A stretch of 64,000 bases of DNA from a bacterium. GTDB lineage: Bacteria > AUK180. The DNA is taken from positions 35,941 to 99,940 of the forward strand of contig JAGLGN010000021.1 of NCBI GenBank assembly GCA_023144005.1, in the 5' to 3' direction. The translations under genes and the position numbers were made by a program. The notes under the pieces are model-generated. The model was not told where the DNA came from. It did not search any database and worked only from the letters and a program-made list of their open reading frames with translations. Position 1 is the first letter of the stretch; every line of letters starts with the position of its first letter. This document shows, in pieces, positions 43,147 through 51,713 of the stretch.

Positions 43147-44358
43147 ATGATTAGCTATAAAAAAGACCGAATTTATTCGCTTATATACGCTTCAGACGCA
43201 ACCGTTAACAGCAATGGTGATGAGAAGTGCGTTGAGGGAGTGTATTTCCCCGAAAATGAAAAAGAGGTTCTAGATATAGTAAAAAAAGCGAATATTCAGA
43301 AGAATAAACTGTTTACCAGGGGACGAGGAACCTCTGTGTCAGGAACCGCGCAGCCTCTGCAGCGAGCCGATGTGATCTCGCTGGAAAAAATGAATAGGAT
43401 TCTAAATATAGACATAAAAAGCGGCCTGATCGAAGTAGAAGCTGGTGTGACGGTGGCCCAGGCGAATAAAGAACTTGAAAAATACAGGTATCAGCTTTCT
43501 GCATTCCCGGCATCTTATAGGTATTCTTCGATCGGTGGCAATATAGCTACAAATGCGTCTGGTTTAGGGGCCGTCAGGTATGGCACTGTGGCGAATTCGG
43601 TAAAGAGCATTGCAGTGGTCACGGGAGAAGGGAAGCTCCTTAAAGCGGGGGCATATTCGATCAGAGACTCCCTTGGCCACCCGCTAAGGGAGATCTTTAT
43701 AGGCACATTTGGAAATTTCGGTATTATTACGAGTGCCGTAATGAGTATAAACGCAATTCCGGACGAAATATACATTTCAACACTGAAATATGGAACTTTG
43801 TCCGAAATAATGGAGAAATTCGAAGAGATAAGCAAGAAAAGTACCGTGTATCAAGTAGAAATAGTAAATGATACGATATCAGAGAAAGTATTAGGTAATA
43901 AGGCCTATTATGTAGTAATAAGAGCGAATAAGTGCTATGGAGGGGGCAAGGAGGGGATAGAACTAAGGAATTCCCTTTCAACAATTCTTTCCTCGATGTC
44001 CGAAAGCAAGATAAGTGCTGATATATGTGTGGCAAAAATACATCTTCCTAAGATCGACAAATTGTTTCAAAAACCACAAGAAGGCTTATTTACGGGTTAT
44101 TACGGGCATCTTGCGGATGGTCTCCTGCATGTGAATGTATGTTTTGCCAGAAAAAACGAGAATAGGGCATCGAGGTTCATTGAAAGGGTATATAAGACAG
44201 TTAGAACAGTAAATGGCAGTATTTCGGGAGAGCATGGCATCGGAAGAGGGAAACTTCAATATTTGAAGACTGAAGATAATGAACAAGTGCGGTATCTACG
44301 CGGATTGAAAAGTGTTTTCGACCCCAATAATATTCTGAATTCGGGATATATACAATGA
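43147..44358 (+). CDS. FAD-binding oxidase of the GlcD/D-lactate dehydrogenase type
   Basis: A 403-residue flavoprotein. The PCMH-type FAD domain is shown by FTRGRGTSVSGTAQPL, IEVEAGVTVAQANKEL and SIGGNIATNASGLGAVRYGT. The C-terminal FAD-oxidase domain ends with VNGSISGEHGIGRGKLQYL and SVFDPNNILNSG. It probably oxidises a 2-hydroxyacid. It is somewhat shorter than usual (about 450-470 residues) and no Fe-S partner (GlcF) is fused or adjacent. No clear ribosome-binding site precedes the ATG. It is coupled to the next gene by ATGA. Confidence 0.85.
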   Translation: MISYKKDRIYSLIYASDATVNSNGDEKCVEGVYFPENEKEVLDIVKKANIQKNKLFTRGRGTSVSGTAQPLQRADVISLEKMNRILNIDIKSGLIEVEAGVTVAQANKELEKYRYQLSAFPASYRYSSIGGNIATNASGLGAVRYGTVANSVKSIAVVTGEGKLLKAGAYSIRDSLGHPLREIFIGTFGNFGIITSAVMSINAIPDEIYISTLKYGTLSEIMEKFEEISKKSTVYQVEIVNDTISEKVLGNKAYYVVIRANKCYGGGKEGIELRNSLSTILSSMSESKISADICVAKIHLPKIDKLFQKPQEGLFTGYYGHLADGLLHVNVCFARKNENRASRFIERVYKTVRTVNGSISGEHGIGRGKLQYLKTEDNEQVRYLRGLKSVFDPNNILNSGYIQ

Positions 44359-45071
44359 AATTGATCCTAGCAGGAATGATCATCACATCATTATTTTTTG
44401 GTAATCATAAATACAAGCTCGAAGACTACGAAGGTGCTAAAAGAAACTTCACGAAGAACAAATCCGCTAGAAGCCTTTACAATCTGGGAAACACCCAGTA
44501 TCGAATGGGAGAATACGCCGATGCTATAGAAAGTTGGGATAGAGTTATCGAAGGGGATAATACGCCTAAATTGAAATTCAGTAGTTTTTACAATAGCGGG
44601 AATGCCTATTTCAAAAAAGGAGATCTCAAAAAGGCAGAAGAGAATTATCTCAACGCTCTGAATATTAGGCCATATGACGAAGATACCCGGCATAATCTTG
44701 AATTGACCAGAAAGAGAATGAAGGAAGAGGAAAAGAAGAAAGAGGAAAAGAGGGAAGAACAAAGAAGATCCGGTAAAGAAGATAAGCAGAGACAGGAAGA
44801 TAGGAGAAGTAATACTGAAAGGCAAGAGAAGAAAGAGCAAAAGCCTGCAAATGATAAAAGCGAAGCCCTTAAAGAAGCAGGTGCAAAGAAAAATGCGGCT
44901 GAGAAACTCAGCAGGGTCGAAAAGGATTACTTAGAAAGATTAGCAAAAGCTGAGAAGCGATATCGCGGTAAATATTTAGATAAGATACCGAAGAACGCTG
45001 AGGATGTACAAAAGCAGATGATGAAGCAGATGGATGAGGAAGGTTATTTCCTCGAGACAAGGGATTGGTAG
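44355..45071 (+). CDS. TPR protein with a long charged tail (BatC-like)
   Basis: A 238-residue protein with a signal peptide or anchor (about 1-16), tetratricopeptide repeats (ARSLYNLGNTQYRMGEYADA, SFYNSGNAYFKKGDLKKAEE, NALNIRPYDEDTRHNLELTR) and an extremely charged Glu/Lys/Arg region (about 118-180), then a helical tail. Repeats ending 'N..Y.P.d...r.NLE' followed by a charged region are typical of BatC / the TPR part of Bat proteins, but no BatA/BatB gene is adjacent. ATGA overlap with the FAD-oxidase gene. Confidence 0.65.
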   Translation: MKLILAGMIITSLFFGNHKYKLEDYEGAKRNFTKNKSARSLYNLGNTQYRMGEYADAIESWDRVIEGDNTPKLKFSSFYNSGNAYFKKGDLKKAEENYLNALNIRPYDEDTRHNLELTRKRMKEEEKKKEEKREEQRRSGKEDKQRQEDRRSNTERQEKKEQKPANDKSEALKEAGAKKNAAEKLSRVEKDYLERLAKAEKRYRGKYLDKIPKNAEDVQKQMMKQMDEEGYFLETRDW

Positions 45072-45079
45072 GAGGCTAT

Positions 45080-45547
45080 ATGTCTATTGAACAGCGGCTT
45101 GAAGACATGGGGTTGAAGCTTAACGAGTATAAAGAACCGATTGGTAAATATTCACCAATGATACATTTGAAGCAGGAGAATTTGATATTTCTTTCTGGTC
45201 AGCTGCCGATTCTTCCAAATGGGGAGTTAATAATCGGAAAGATCAGTGATCGGTCAAATATTGAGGTCGGAAAAGATGCGGCAAGACATGCGGTGTTAAG
45301 CGGACTGACAGTATTGAAATATCATTTGAACAGCTTGAATTATATCAAAGGTGTAATACAATTGGCGGGCTTTGTGAATTCTTCTGATGATTTTTTCCAT
45401 CATCATCTTGTAATTGACGGCGCCAGTGAGCTGATAGCGGAATTATTTCCCAGAGAACCCTTTCCTTCGCGAATGGCCTTAGGTGTCTGCGCTCTCCCTT
45501 TAAATGCAATGGTTGAGCTTTCAATGACATTGAGATTGGAGAAGTGA
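45080..45547 (+). CDS. RidA family protein (YjgF/YER057c/UK114)
   Basis: A 155-residue protein of the reactive-imine deaminase superfamily. Recognisable parts are LIFLSGQLPILPNGEL, DAARHAVLSGLTVLKYH, and RMALGVCALPLNAMVELSMTL with the conserved Arg and Glu. Longer and somewhat divergent from classic RidA; the branch is the long-form YjgF type. AGGAGG precedes the ATG at 45080; an in-frame TTG five codons earlier is less likely. Overlaps spoVG (TGATG). Confidence 0.88.
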   Translation: MSIEQRLEDMGLKLNEYKEPIGKYSPMIHLKQENLIFLSGQLPILPNGELIIGKISDRSNIEVGKDAARHAVLSGLTVLKYHLNSLNYIKGVIQLAGFVNSSDDFFHHHLVIDGASELIAELFPREPFPSRMALGVCALPLNAMVELSMTLRLEK

Positions 45548-45855
45548 TGGAAGACTTTGTTAATCCCGGAGGTCCCGAAGTCACTGATGTCCGCATATAT
45601 CCCTATGAAATGGATAGGGGTAATCATAAGATAATGGCATATGCAGATGTTGAATTAAGCGGAATGCTCTGGATAAAAGGCATAAGACTAATAAAGACAA
45701 AACAGCAAGGATATTTTGTCTCACTTCCCTCAAAGCGTGTCCGTGGGGAGGTTTTTGAGACCGTGGTCATTGACCATCCGGAGTATCTCAGATATTTGAG
45801 AAGAATGATCCGTTTGAAATATCAGGAATATACAGGAGAACGATATGGTACTTAA
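45547..45855 (+). CDS. spoVG: SpoVG-family regulatory protein
   Basis: A 102-residue protein with EVTDVRIYPYE, MAYADVELSGMLWIKGIRLI and GYFVSLPSKRVRGEVFE, the core of SpoVG, a small nucleic-acid-binding protein known from Firmicutes and spirochaetes. An extra acidic N-terminus (MEDFVNPGGP) precedes the core. The ATG at 45547 overlaps the ridA stop codon. The next gene starts inside its end. Confidence 0.9.
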   Translation: MEDFVNPGGPEVTDVRIYPYEMDRGNHKIMAYADVELSGMLWIKGIRLIKTKQQGYFVSLPSKRVRGEVFETVVIDHPEYLRYLRRMIRLKYQEYTGERYGT

Positions 45856-47194
45856 AGTTTCTATTGCAGGCATTCGGGGGGATGTAAATGTAGGGCTCAC
45901 ACCGGAGGTGATCCTGAATATGTCTCTTGCCTACGGTACATATATGAAAAAGGGCACTATCATTATAGGTTCTGACACAAGACCATCAAGGGATATGGTG
46001 AAATCGAATGCGATATCCGGGCTCCTTGCGACCGGCTGCCGCGTAATAGATGTAGGAATTGCGCCAACTCCGGTTATTGCCTATATGGTAAAACACTTGA
46101 ATGCCGACGGAGGTATAGTTATATCCGCATCACATAATGATATTCGTTATAATGCTTTGAAGATGTTGAAGCGGGACGGTATATTTCTGGATAACGAAGA
46201 AGGCACTCGAATTTACGATATGTATGTTAACAAAAAATTTAATCTCGCCTCATACTCTAATATATCAAGGATTGAAAAAATGAAAGATGCGTCGGAAATC
46301 TTCATTGATTCTTTATTCAAATCGGTTAGTGAATATGTTGATCTGGAAAATATCAGGGAGAAGAAATTCAAGGTCGCCATAGATGCCGTGAACGGTGCGG
46401 GTAGTGTTACCAATGAGATCTTCTTCAGAAAACTTGGAATTAAAGAGGTTACATATCTCAATTCCGATATTGAGAAACCATTTCCGAGGGAGCCTGAACC
46501 GGTAAAGGAAAATCTTAGGAGTGTAGAAGAAGAACTCAAGCAATTGGATTTCGATATTGCCTTCGTGCAGGATCCTGATGCAGACCGGCTGGGATTTTTC
46601 ACACCCGAACGAGGGTTTATTTCTGAGGAGCTGACACTTCCCTTGTGTATTCTGGGCGTTAGAGAAAGGATCGAAACTCCCGTTGTAATTAATATCGCCA
46701 CATCGTTGCTGAATGATCATGTCCTTAATGGCAAGTCGCGTCTTTTCAGAGTTCCAGTCGGGGAGGCAAATGTCTCCATGAAGATGTGGAAAGAGAAATC
46801 ACTCATCGGAGGAGAGGGTAATGGTGGAGTGATCTTTGCGCCGTTCCATCTTGGCAGGGATTCATATGTCGGAATGCTACTGCTTTTGCACACCTTGGTT
46901 CAAACAGGGAAAAGTATCGATGAACTTGTTTCGGAATTTCCCGTATTTACAATGGTCAAAGAAAAATTGTTGAATGTCGCCATTACTGATGAAACCGTGA
47001 AGACCCTTAAGGAAATGTTCTTCAGAGGCAAGTACAGATTTGATGATGGGGTCTATTACACTGAAACTGATGGAGAAGCGCTATGGTTTCTTCTGCGGGA
47101 ATCAAATACCGAACCCATCATACGGCTTCAGGCAGAGGCCCGGTCTGAGAAATCGGCAAGGGGAGTTATCAAGAAGATAAAAGGGCTTTTTTAG
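45845..47194 (+). CDS. Phosphohexomutase (phosphoglucomutase/phosphomannomutase, GlmM-like)
   Basis: A 449-residue alpha-D-phosphohexomutase. The phosphoserine loop is ISASHND (Ser96), the metal loop QDPDADRLGFF, the sugar-binding loop GGEGNGGVIF and the phosphate loop RESNTEPIIR. Such enzymes move phosphate between C1 and C6 of glucose, mannose or glucosamine; which one applies here is open. It overlaps spoVG by 11 nt and ends against the convergent glycosyltransferase gene (4-nt overlap), hinting at supply of sugar phosphates for glycan synthesis. Confidence 0.9.
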   Translation: MVLKVSIAGIRGDVNVGLTPEVILNMSLAYGTYMKKGTIIIGSDTRPSRDMVKSNAISGLLATGCRVIDVGIAPTPVIAYMVKHLNADGGIVISASHNDIRYNALKMLKRDGIFLDNEEGTRIYDMYVNKKFNLASYSNISRIEKMKDASEIFIDSLFKSVSEYVDLENIREKKFKVAIDAVNGAGSVTNEIFFRKLGIKEVTYLNSDIEKPFPREPEPVKENLRSVEEELKQLDFDIAFVQDPDADRLGFFTPERGFISEELTLPLCILGVRERIETPVVINIATSLLNDHVLNGKSRLFRVPVGEANVSMKMWKEKSLIGGEGNGGVIFAPFHLGRDSYVGMLLLLHTLVQTGKSIDELVSEFPVFTMVKEKLLNVAITDETVKTLKEMFFRGKYRFDDGVYYTETDGEALWFLLRESNTEPIIRLQAEARSEKSARGVIKKIKGLF

Positions 47195-47904
47195 GGTAGT
47201 CGTGAGAACCGAAGTCGGAACATAGACAATAATGCCTTGTAGATCTCGGTTTTGGAGATCTTCGTAAATCCGAATTTCCTGTCAATAAAAATTATCGGGA
47301 TCTCCGTAATTCTGGCTCCTGCCTGTCTCATTTTGTAAAGCATTTCATATAAGAATGAGTACCCTTGAGATCTAATGGCGGAGTAGCTGATCTTTTTCAA
47401 TAACTTGGTCCTGATACATCGGTATCCGGAAGTGGAATCTTTAACCCTGGTCTTTAATATCAGGCGCAAAAGGAGATTGGCTGCTGCGCTCATTAATTTC
47501 CGGTGAACGGGCCAATTCTTAATTCCTCCGCCTTTCACATAGCGGGACCCGACAACGGCATCAGAGTTCTGCAGCGCAAGGATCATATCGGGGATTACTT
47601 CCGGGTCATGGGAGAAATCGCTGTCCATTGTTATGATAAAATCAAAACCCATGGAAATTGCCTCCTTCATGCCATGTATGTAAGCAGCTCCCAATCCCAG
47701 CTTTTTTTCTCTGCTTATCAGGTGCAGGTTTTTGAATACCTTCTGTTTTTGTCTGACCACTTCTTCTGTATTATCCGGGGAATTGTCGTCTATAACTATT
47801 ATTGTAAGTTCTTGAGATATATCCCGGATCTTGTCTATCAATCCGCCGATATTTTCCCTTTCTTCATATGTTGGTATAAGGATCGCTCCCTGTTCAGCTT
47901 TCAT
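47191..47904 (-). CDS. Polyprenol-phosphate mannose synthase-like GT2 glycosyltransferase
   Basis: A 237-residue GT-A enzyme: AILIPTYEERENIGGLI, IVIDDNSPDNTEEV, TMDSDFSHDPE and DSTSGYRCIR are those of dolichyl-phosphate mannose synthases. No C-terminal membrane domain is present. The product, a lipid-linked sugar, could serve the membrane glycosyltransferase encoded just upstream, whose end overlaps this gene's start by 11 nt. Confidence 0.9.
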   Translation of the reverse strand: MKAEQGAILIPTYEERENIGGLIDKIRDISQELTIIVIDDNSPDNTEEVVRQKQKVFKNLHLISREKKLGLGAAYIHGMKEAISMGFDFIITMDSDFSHDPEVIPDMILALQNSDAVVGSRYVKGGGIKNWPVHRKLMSAAANLLLRLILKTRVKDSTSGYRCIRTKLLKKISYSAIRSQGYSFLYEMLYKMRQAGARITEIPIIFIDRKFGFTKISKTEIYKALLSMFRLRFSRLP

Positions 47905-49102
47905 TCTTTCCCCATTTAAAATATCTTGTCAGATATGTCGTTGCGCTAATGATCAGGAACGGCTCCAAAGGCATTCTATACCTGGTCTTGCCCGCTACCA
48001 GTCCATACACCAGGAGAAAAAAGATGAAGATCACAAATGAGAAAGCGATCAGGGGCTCTTTTCTGATACTGGACAATGATAGCAGAAATAGTATTATAAC
48101 AGGAAGGTATATCACACCATAGCCTATGCGAAAAAGAAACTCCGCGGGCGCAAACCCTCCGGAAAGCCCCGCTCTGGGCATTGGTTTTAATAATTCCCAT
48201 ATTCTACCTGATGCTCTTTTAAAAAATAGGAAGGGATGTGATATTATATATTTGAGCGCGAGTTTTGAGTAGTATTTACTTCTGCCGATCTCATTCATAT
48301 TTGAAAATGCCTCAAGATCGAATTTTTCGGGTTGTGTATAACCTTTTCCGGTCACTGCGCCCTCGTGATTCTCCCAGTATAGCGATATCCCGCCTTCGGT
48401 TGACACAGGAGTGTAATGATCCAGCACGATCATGTTCCTGATCCCCCATGGAAGCGTGAAGAGAATGAACGCTGCTGTCATGACGGCCGTCCTTTTGAAT
48501 GAAGCAAATTTGAATATCAGGGCTCCAATAATAATGAATAATGGAAGGAAAAAGGCGAAGCTCTTTGTAAGGGCTGCCATTGCGAAGAACAGGCCGCTGA
48601 ATATCACGGCAATGACACTATCTTCCTTCTTCTTGAAAGTCAACAGAAAGTATGTACCGAGAATCAGGTATGCGGAGAAGGTGCATTCGGTCAAAATAGC
48701 GGATGTGTAGTAAATAGATGAGGGAAATACCGCCCAAATCAATGCTCCGAGAAATGCGCCTTTTCTGCCAAGGGAATTATCAAGGATCTCATAAATGAGA
48801 AATATCGACAGAAGAGAAAGCAGTATTTGGAATATCTTCACCCAGGTGAAAGAATGAGGAATATCACCTAGAAGATATATTGTCCAAGGATACGCAGGCG
48901 GCCGATAAGCTCTTACGACCAGACCATCCTTTTGTGTGGCGCGGAACTCCCCTTCCTGGGAAAGATTCTGCGCGAATTCCACATATTGGAGGGAATCTGA
49001 ATATCTGAGCTTATTTCCGTATGCAAAAGCAAAAAACACCCGCAGGAGCGCGGCAAGAATGAGGATGAAGGCCAACGCCTTACTTCTTTCTCGCCACCAC
49101 AT
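47894..49102 (-). CDS. GT39/ArnT-like integral membrane glycosyltransferase
   Basis: A 402-residue protein with about ten membrane helices. The first outer loop has RYSDSLQYVEFAQNLSQEGE and YRPPAYPW, with the acidic pair of GT-C enzymes (aspartate in YSDSLQY). Such enzymes use polyprenyl-phosphate sugars to modify lipids or proteins on the outer face of the membrane. Operon of methyltransferase, this gene and the polyprenol-phosphate sugar synthase, with overlaps of 23 and 11 nt. Confidence 0.85.
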   Translation of the reverse strand: MWWRERSKALAFILILAALLRVFFAFAYGNKLRYSDSLQYVEFAQNLSQEGEFRATQKDGLVVRAYRPPAYPWTIYLLGDIPHSFTWVKIFQILLSLLSIFLIYEILDNSLGRKGAFLGALIWAVFPSSIYYTSAILTECTFSAYLILGTYFLLTFKKKEDSVIAVIFSGLFFAMAALTKSFAFFLPLFIIIGALIFKFASFKRTAVMTAAFILFTLPWGIRNMIVLDHYTPVSTEGGISLYWENHEGAVTGKGYTQPEKFDLEAFSNMNEIGRSKYYSKLALKYIISHPFLFFKRASGRIWELLKPMPRAGLSGGFAPAEFLFRIGYGVIYLPVIILFLLSLSSIRKEPLIAFSFVIFIFFLLVYGLVAGKTRYRMPLEPFLIISATTYLTRYFKWGKNES

Positions 49103-49991
49103 CCATTAACCCCATTCCTCTAAGGAGGATATTTTCTTTTTTATGAAGTGAAAGAAACGCCTTGAATATCCAGATAATAAACCCGCTGTCTGTCCGAAAG
49201 AACGCTTTGATCCTGTTTAGAAAGTATTTCTTTGAAATATATCTTCTGTGCACCCTTATCTTCACTATCTCAAATCCGGCATTTTCAAGGATACGCCTGA
49301 TCGTCGTTCTGGAAAAATATACCGGATGCATCTGCATCAGGAAGGGGTATTTCCCTCGAAGGGTGCTGAATGAGAAACTCCCCGCGTCAACCGTGGATAT
49401 GAAGAGATAGCCATCTCTTTTCAATACCTTGAAGATATGAGAAAGCTCAAGAGCCGGATAATTGTAATGTTCAAAAACATCCCAGAGGCATACTGCGTCG
49501 AAGGCCTCATTCCGCTCATCGGATACTTTCTCCAAGGGTTCGTTGAATATTTTTGCCGTTACTTTTTGTGATGCAATGCCTGAGGCCCATTTAGAAAGCT
49601 CCAGGCCTGTAGCAGAATAACCCTCCTTCTCAAGCATTGAGAGAAAGATCCCCGTATATGACCCGATCTCAAAGACCTTTGCATTTTTCTTAAGATGATT
49701 TTTTAAAAGTTCTAAATATGAATTAAAGGTGAGCCGTCTTTCGTTTTCTTTCTCAAGGTATATCGGGTCTTCGGTCTCCTTATAAAGATCAATAAGCTTA
49801 TCCTGATCTATGATCGGGAATTGATAGATCATGCCACAGGTTAGGCACTTGTAGATGTTATTATATTCCGCCAATCCCTCTGATGTGCAATTAAATGAGA
49901 TGGCATTAACCCTTTTCCCGGCAGTTGCCTTGTATAGAAGCTTTCTATTGGAAGAATCGCATAAGGGACAATTTCTGATATCTGTAATCAT
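49080..49991 (-). CDS. Class I SAM-dependent methyltransferase with N-terminal zinc ribbon
   Basis: A 303-residue protein. Two CxxC pairs (NCPLCDSSNRK and KCLTCGMIY) form a zinc ribbon at the N-terminus, as in sugar C-methyltransferase relatives. The SAM fold is at KVFEIGSYTGIFLSMLEKEG, AVCLWDVFEHYNYPALELSH and FISTVDAGSF. Its place before two glycosyltransferase genes suggests methylation of a surface sugar or lipid. Confidence 0.85.
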   Translation of the reverse strand: MITDIRNCPLCDSSNRKLLYKATAGKRVNAISFNCTSEGLAEYNNIYKCLTCGMIYQFPIIDQDKLIDLYKETEDPIYLEKENERRLTFNSYLELLKNHLKKNAKVFEIGSYTGIFLSMLEKEGYSATGLELSKWASGIASQKVTAKIFNEPLEKVSDERNEAFDAVCLWDVFEHYNYPALELSHIFKVLKRDGYLFISTVDAGSFSFSTLRGKYPFLMQMHPVYFSRTTIRRILENAGFEIVKIRVHRRYISKKYFLNRIKAFFRTDSGFIIWIFKAFLSLHKKENILLRGMGLMDVVARKK

Positions 49992-50029
49992 GATAGAAGA
50001 TTTTACAATATTTTTTAATGTAGAGCAAG

Positions 50030-50051
50030 CGGGAGGGCAGACGCCCTCCCG
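50030..50051 (-). terminator. Strong hairpin after an outer-membrane protein gene
   Basis: 9-bp perfect stem CGGGAGGGC / GCCCTCCCG with a 4-nt loop, 17 bp past the stop of the minus-strand gene ending at 50068. A run of T residues is weak. A near-identical hairpin follows another barrel gene at 57799-57822. Confidence 0.6.
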
Positions 50052-50067
50052 GTGTTATGAACTTATC

Positions 50068-51576
50068 TTATCTGATAAGATAGGTTAAAGCGAACTTATG
50101 GGTCATGGTCCTCGCGACATCGACATTCATCGTACCACTCATCAAAGCACCCATCGGAAGCAGAGTTTTGATGAAGTTGGGATCATTCTCGTCGAGGTAT
50201 GTTCCAACGGTCAGCTTGTAATTTAATGAAATGCCGTCAGCAATATCATAGAAGAAAGAGAAGATAAATGCATTATTGGAAAGTCCTAAGAGATTGGAAA
50301 GTTTCATCTCACTTTCGTATGATGTGTAAACGGGATCTGAAGACCATGCGTACTGCTCTTCTAGCATACTGCCTGAAACATTCAATCTCTGATAGCCGAT
50401 GTTTACCCTTACGGTATCTGAAAGTTTGAAAACACCACCGGAACGGAATATCCAGATAAGGCCCTTAAGTGACATATTCCCGGTGATCTCCTGGCCAGCA
50501 GGAGGAGGTGAAGTGTAGGTAACAGAATCAATGCTTCCAGAGGGTAGCATGATAAGAAAGTCAGCCGCCAATTCAAAGAACTTATCCCTGAACCAGAATC
50601 CCGGCGCGATATTGATAAGGTTTACAGAACCGTTGATCGCCGGTGGAAATTTTACTGTTGCGTATTCCATCTCCACTTCCGGAACGAAATGATCGAATAC
50701 AAAAGCAAGTCCGAGTGTGAGCTTCGGGCTGGAAATGAGCCTTACAATACCGTTGAGCCTGAAGCCGTTATAAGTGATATGCGTACGGGGATAATTATCA
50801 AGGTCATCTGTCCAATATTCGACCAAAGTAGATCCGTTCCAACTTTTATTGGAGGTCTCTCTCGCGGTAGCGGAAAGATTGGACATCTGGAATGAAAGTC
50901 CGCCGATGAGCTGGTTAAGATGGAAGATAACCCCCGCGCCGAATTGTATCTCGCTGATAGAGATCTCCATTTCATTTTCCCAGTTGCCTGTAATTCCGTT
51001 CTCATCTTTTGTGATACTTGATTCAAAATTGGTAAAGGTCTCATTAAAAAGATTGAACATGAGGCCGACGCCCATCATTTCGGAAAATGCAAAACCGATC
51101 TTAAGGCCGAGGTCTATTGGAAAGCCATTCTTAAGTGAGAGCTCATCGTCGTCACTCCACCAATCGGTGTTCGGTGAGGTCATGTCATAGTCATTAAATC
51201 GATTTTGCTCAGTCTTTACGCTTTGAATGGGTGCCGCGAATCTCAAGGATGCCGCCAATGGGCCGAATCTCATTCTGCCCTTGAGAACAGGCGTGATATT
51301 GGATGCTTTGTCCTTATTTTGAGTATCATACTGTGCGGTTGCCCCGGTTGAGTTGTAATAAGTGTAAAACTCAGACATCTTTGTGGTGTTGGTCCCATAA
51401 TCAAAGTCAAGCTTGAATTCACCGCCGCCGGGGTAAAAAGCCGCTGCCGCGGGAAGGAATTCCGCATCATTCCAAGGGTCTCTTACCGCAACTGACGCAC
51501 CGCCGAGATCGCCGGTGTCCGCAAATGTTCCCACAACAAAGAAAAGTGCGAGAACCAAGATAAGCAATTTTTTCAT
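50068..51576 (-). CDS. Outer-membrane beta-barrel protein
   Basis: A 502-residue protein with a signal peptide (1-19, ending VGTFA) and alternating amphipathic strands throughout (for example GVGLMFNLFNETFTNF, KLTLGLAFVFDHFVPEVEM, VNIGYQRLNVSG), ending with an aromatic/hydrophobic final strand KFALTYLIR. The start ADTGDLGGASVAVRDPWNDAEFLPAAAAF resembles FadL/PorV-like proteins that have a conserved Asn/Pro element near the N-terminus. GGAGG precedes the ATG, and a good promoter lies upstream. Substrate unknown. Confidence 0.7.
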   Translation of the reverse strand: MKKLLILVLALFFVVGTFADTGDLGGASVAVRDPWNDAEFLPAAAAFYPGGGEFKLDFDYGTNTTKMSEFYTYYNSTGATAQYDTQNKDKASNITPVLKGRMRFGPLAASLRFAAPIQSVKTEQNRFNDYDMTSPNTDWWSDDDELSLKNGFPIDLGLKIGFAFSEMMGVGLMFNLFNETFTNFESSITKDENGITGNWENEMEISISEIQFGAGVIFHLNQLIGGLSFQMSNLSATARETSNKSWNGSTLVEYWTDDLDNYPRTHITYNGFRLNGIVRLISSPKLTLGLAFVFDHFVPEVEMEYATVKFPPAINGSVNLINIAPGFWFRDKFFELAADFLIMLPSGSIDSVTYTSPPPAGQEITGNMSLKGLIWIFRSGGVFKLSDTVRVNIGYQRLNVSGSMLEEQYAWSSDPVYTSYESEMKLSNLLGLSNNAFIFSFFYDIADGISLNYKLTVGTYLDENDPNFIKTLLPMGALMSGTMNVDVARTMTHKFALTYLIR

Positions 51577-51612
51577 AGTGCCTCCATAGCGTTCTAATTA
51601 AACAACTATCTC

Positions 51613-51641
51613 ATTATAATACATATCCGCAGGAAAATCAA
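51613..51641 (-). promoter_or_regulatory. Promoter of the outer-membrane protein gene
   Basis: On the minus strand, TTGATT (51641-51636), 17-bp spacer, TATAAT (51618-51613), with GGAGG and the ATG at 51576 downstream. Confidence 0.6.
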
Positions 51642-51679
51642 ATTATTGGTTATCCGCGCAATCACGCGCAATCAATTAA

Positions 51680-51708
51680 TTGACTGAAAGAGAACCTTTT
51701 GATAAAAT
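51680..51708 (+). promoter_or_regulatory. Promoter of the second export operon (leaderless)
   Basis: TTGACT (51680-51685), 17-bp spacer, TAAAAT (51703-51708), then exactly 5 nt to the ATG at 51714. No ribosome-binding site. Divergent from the promoter at 51613-51641. Confidence 0.65.
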
Positions 51709-51713
51709 ATAAG

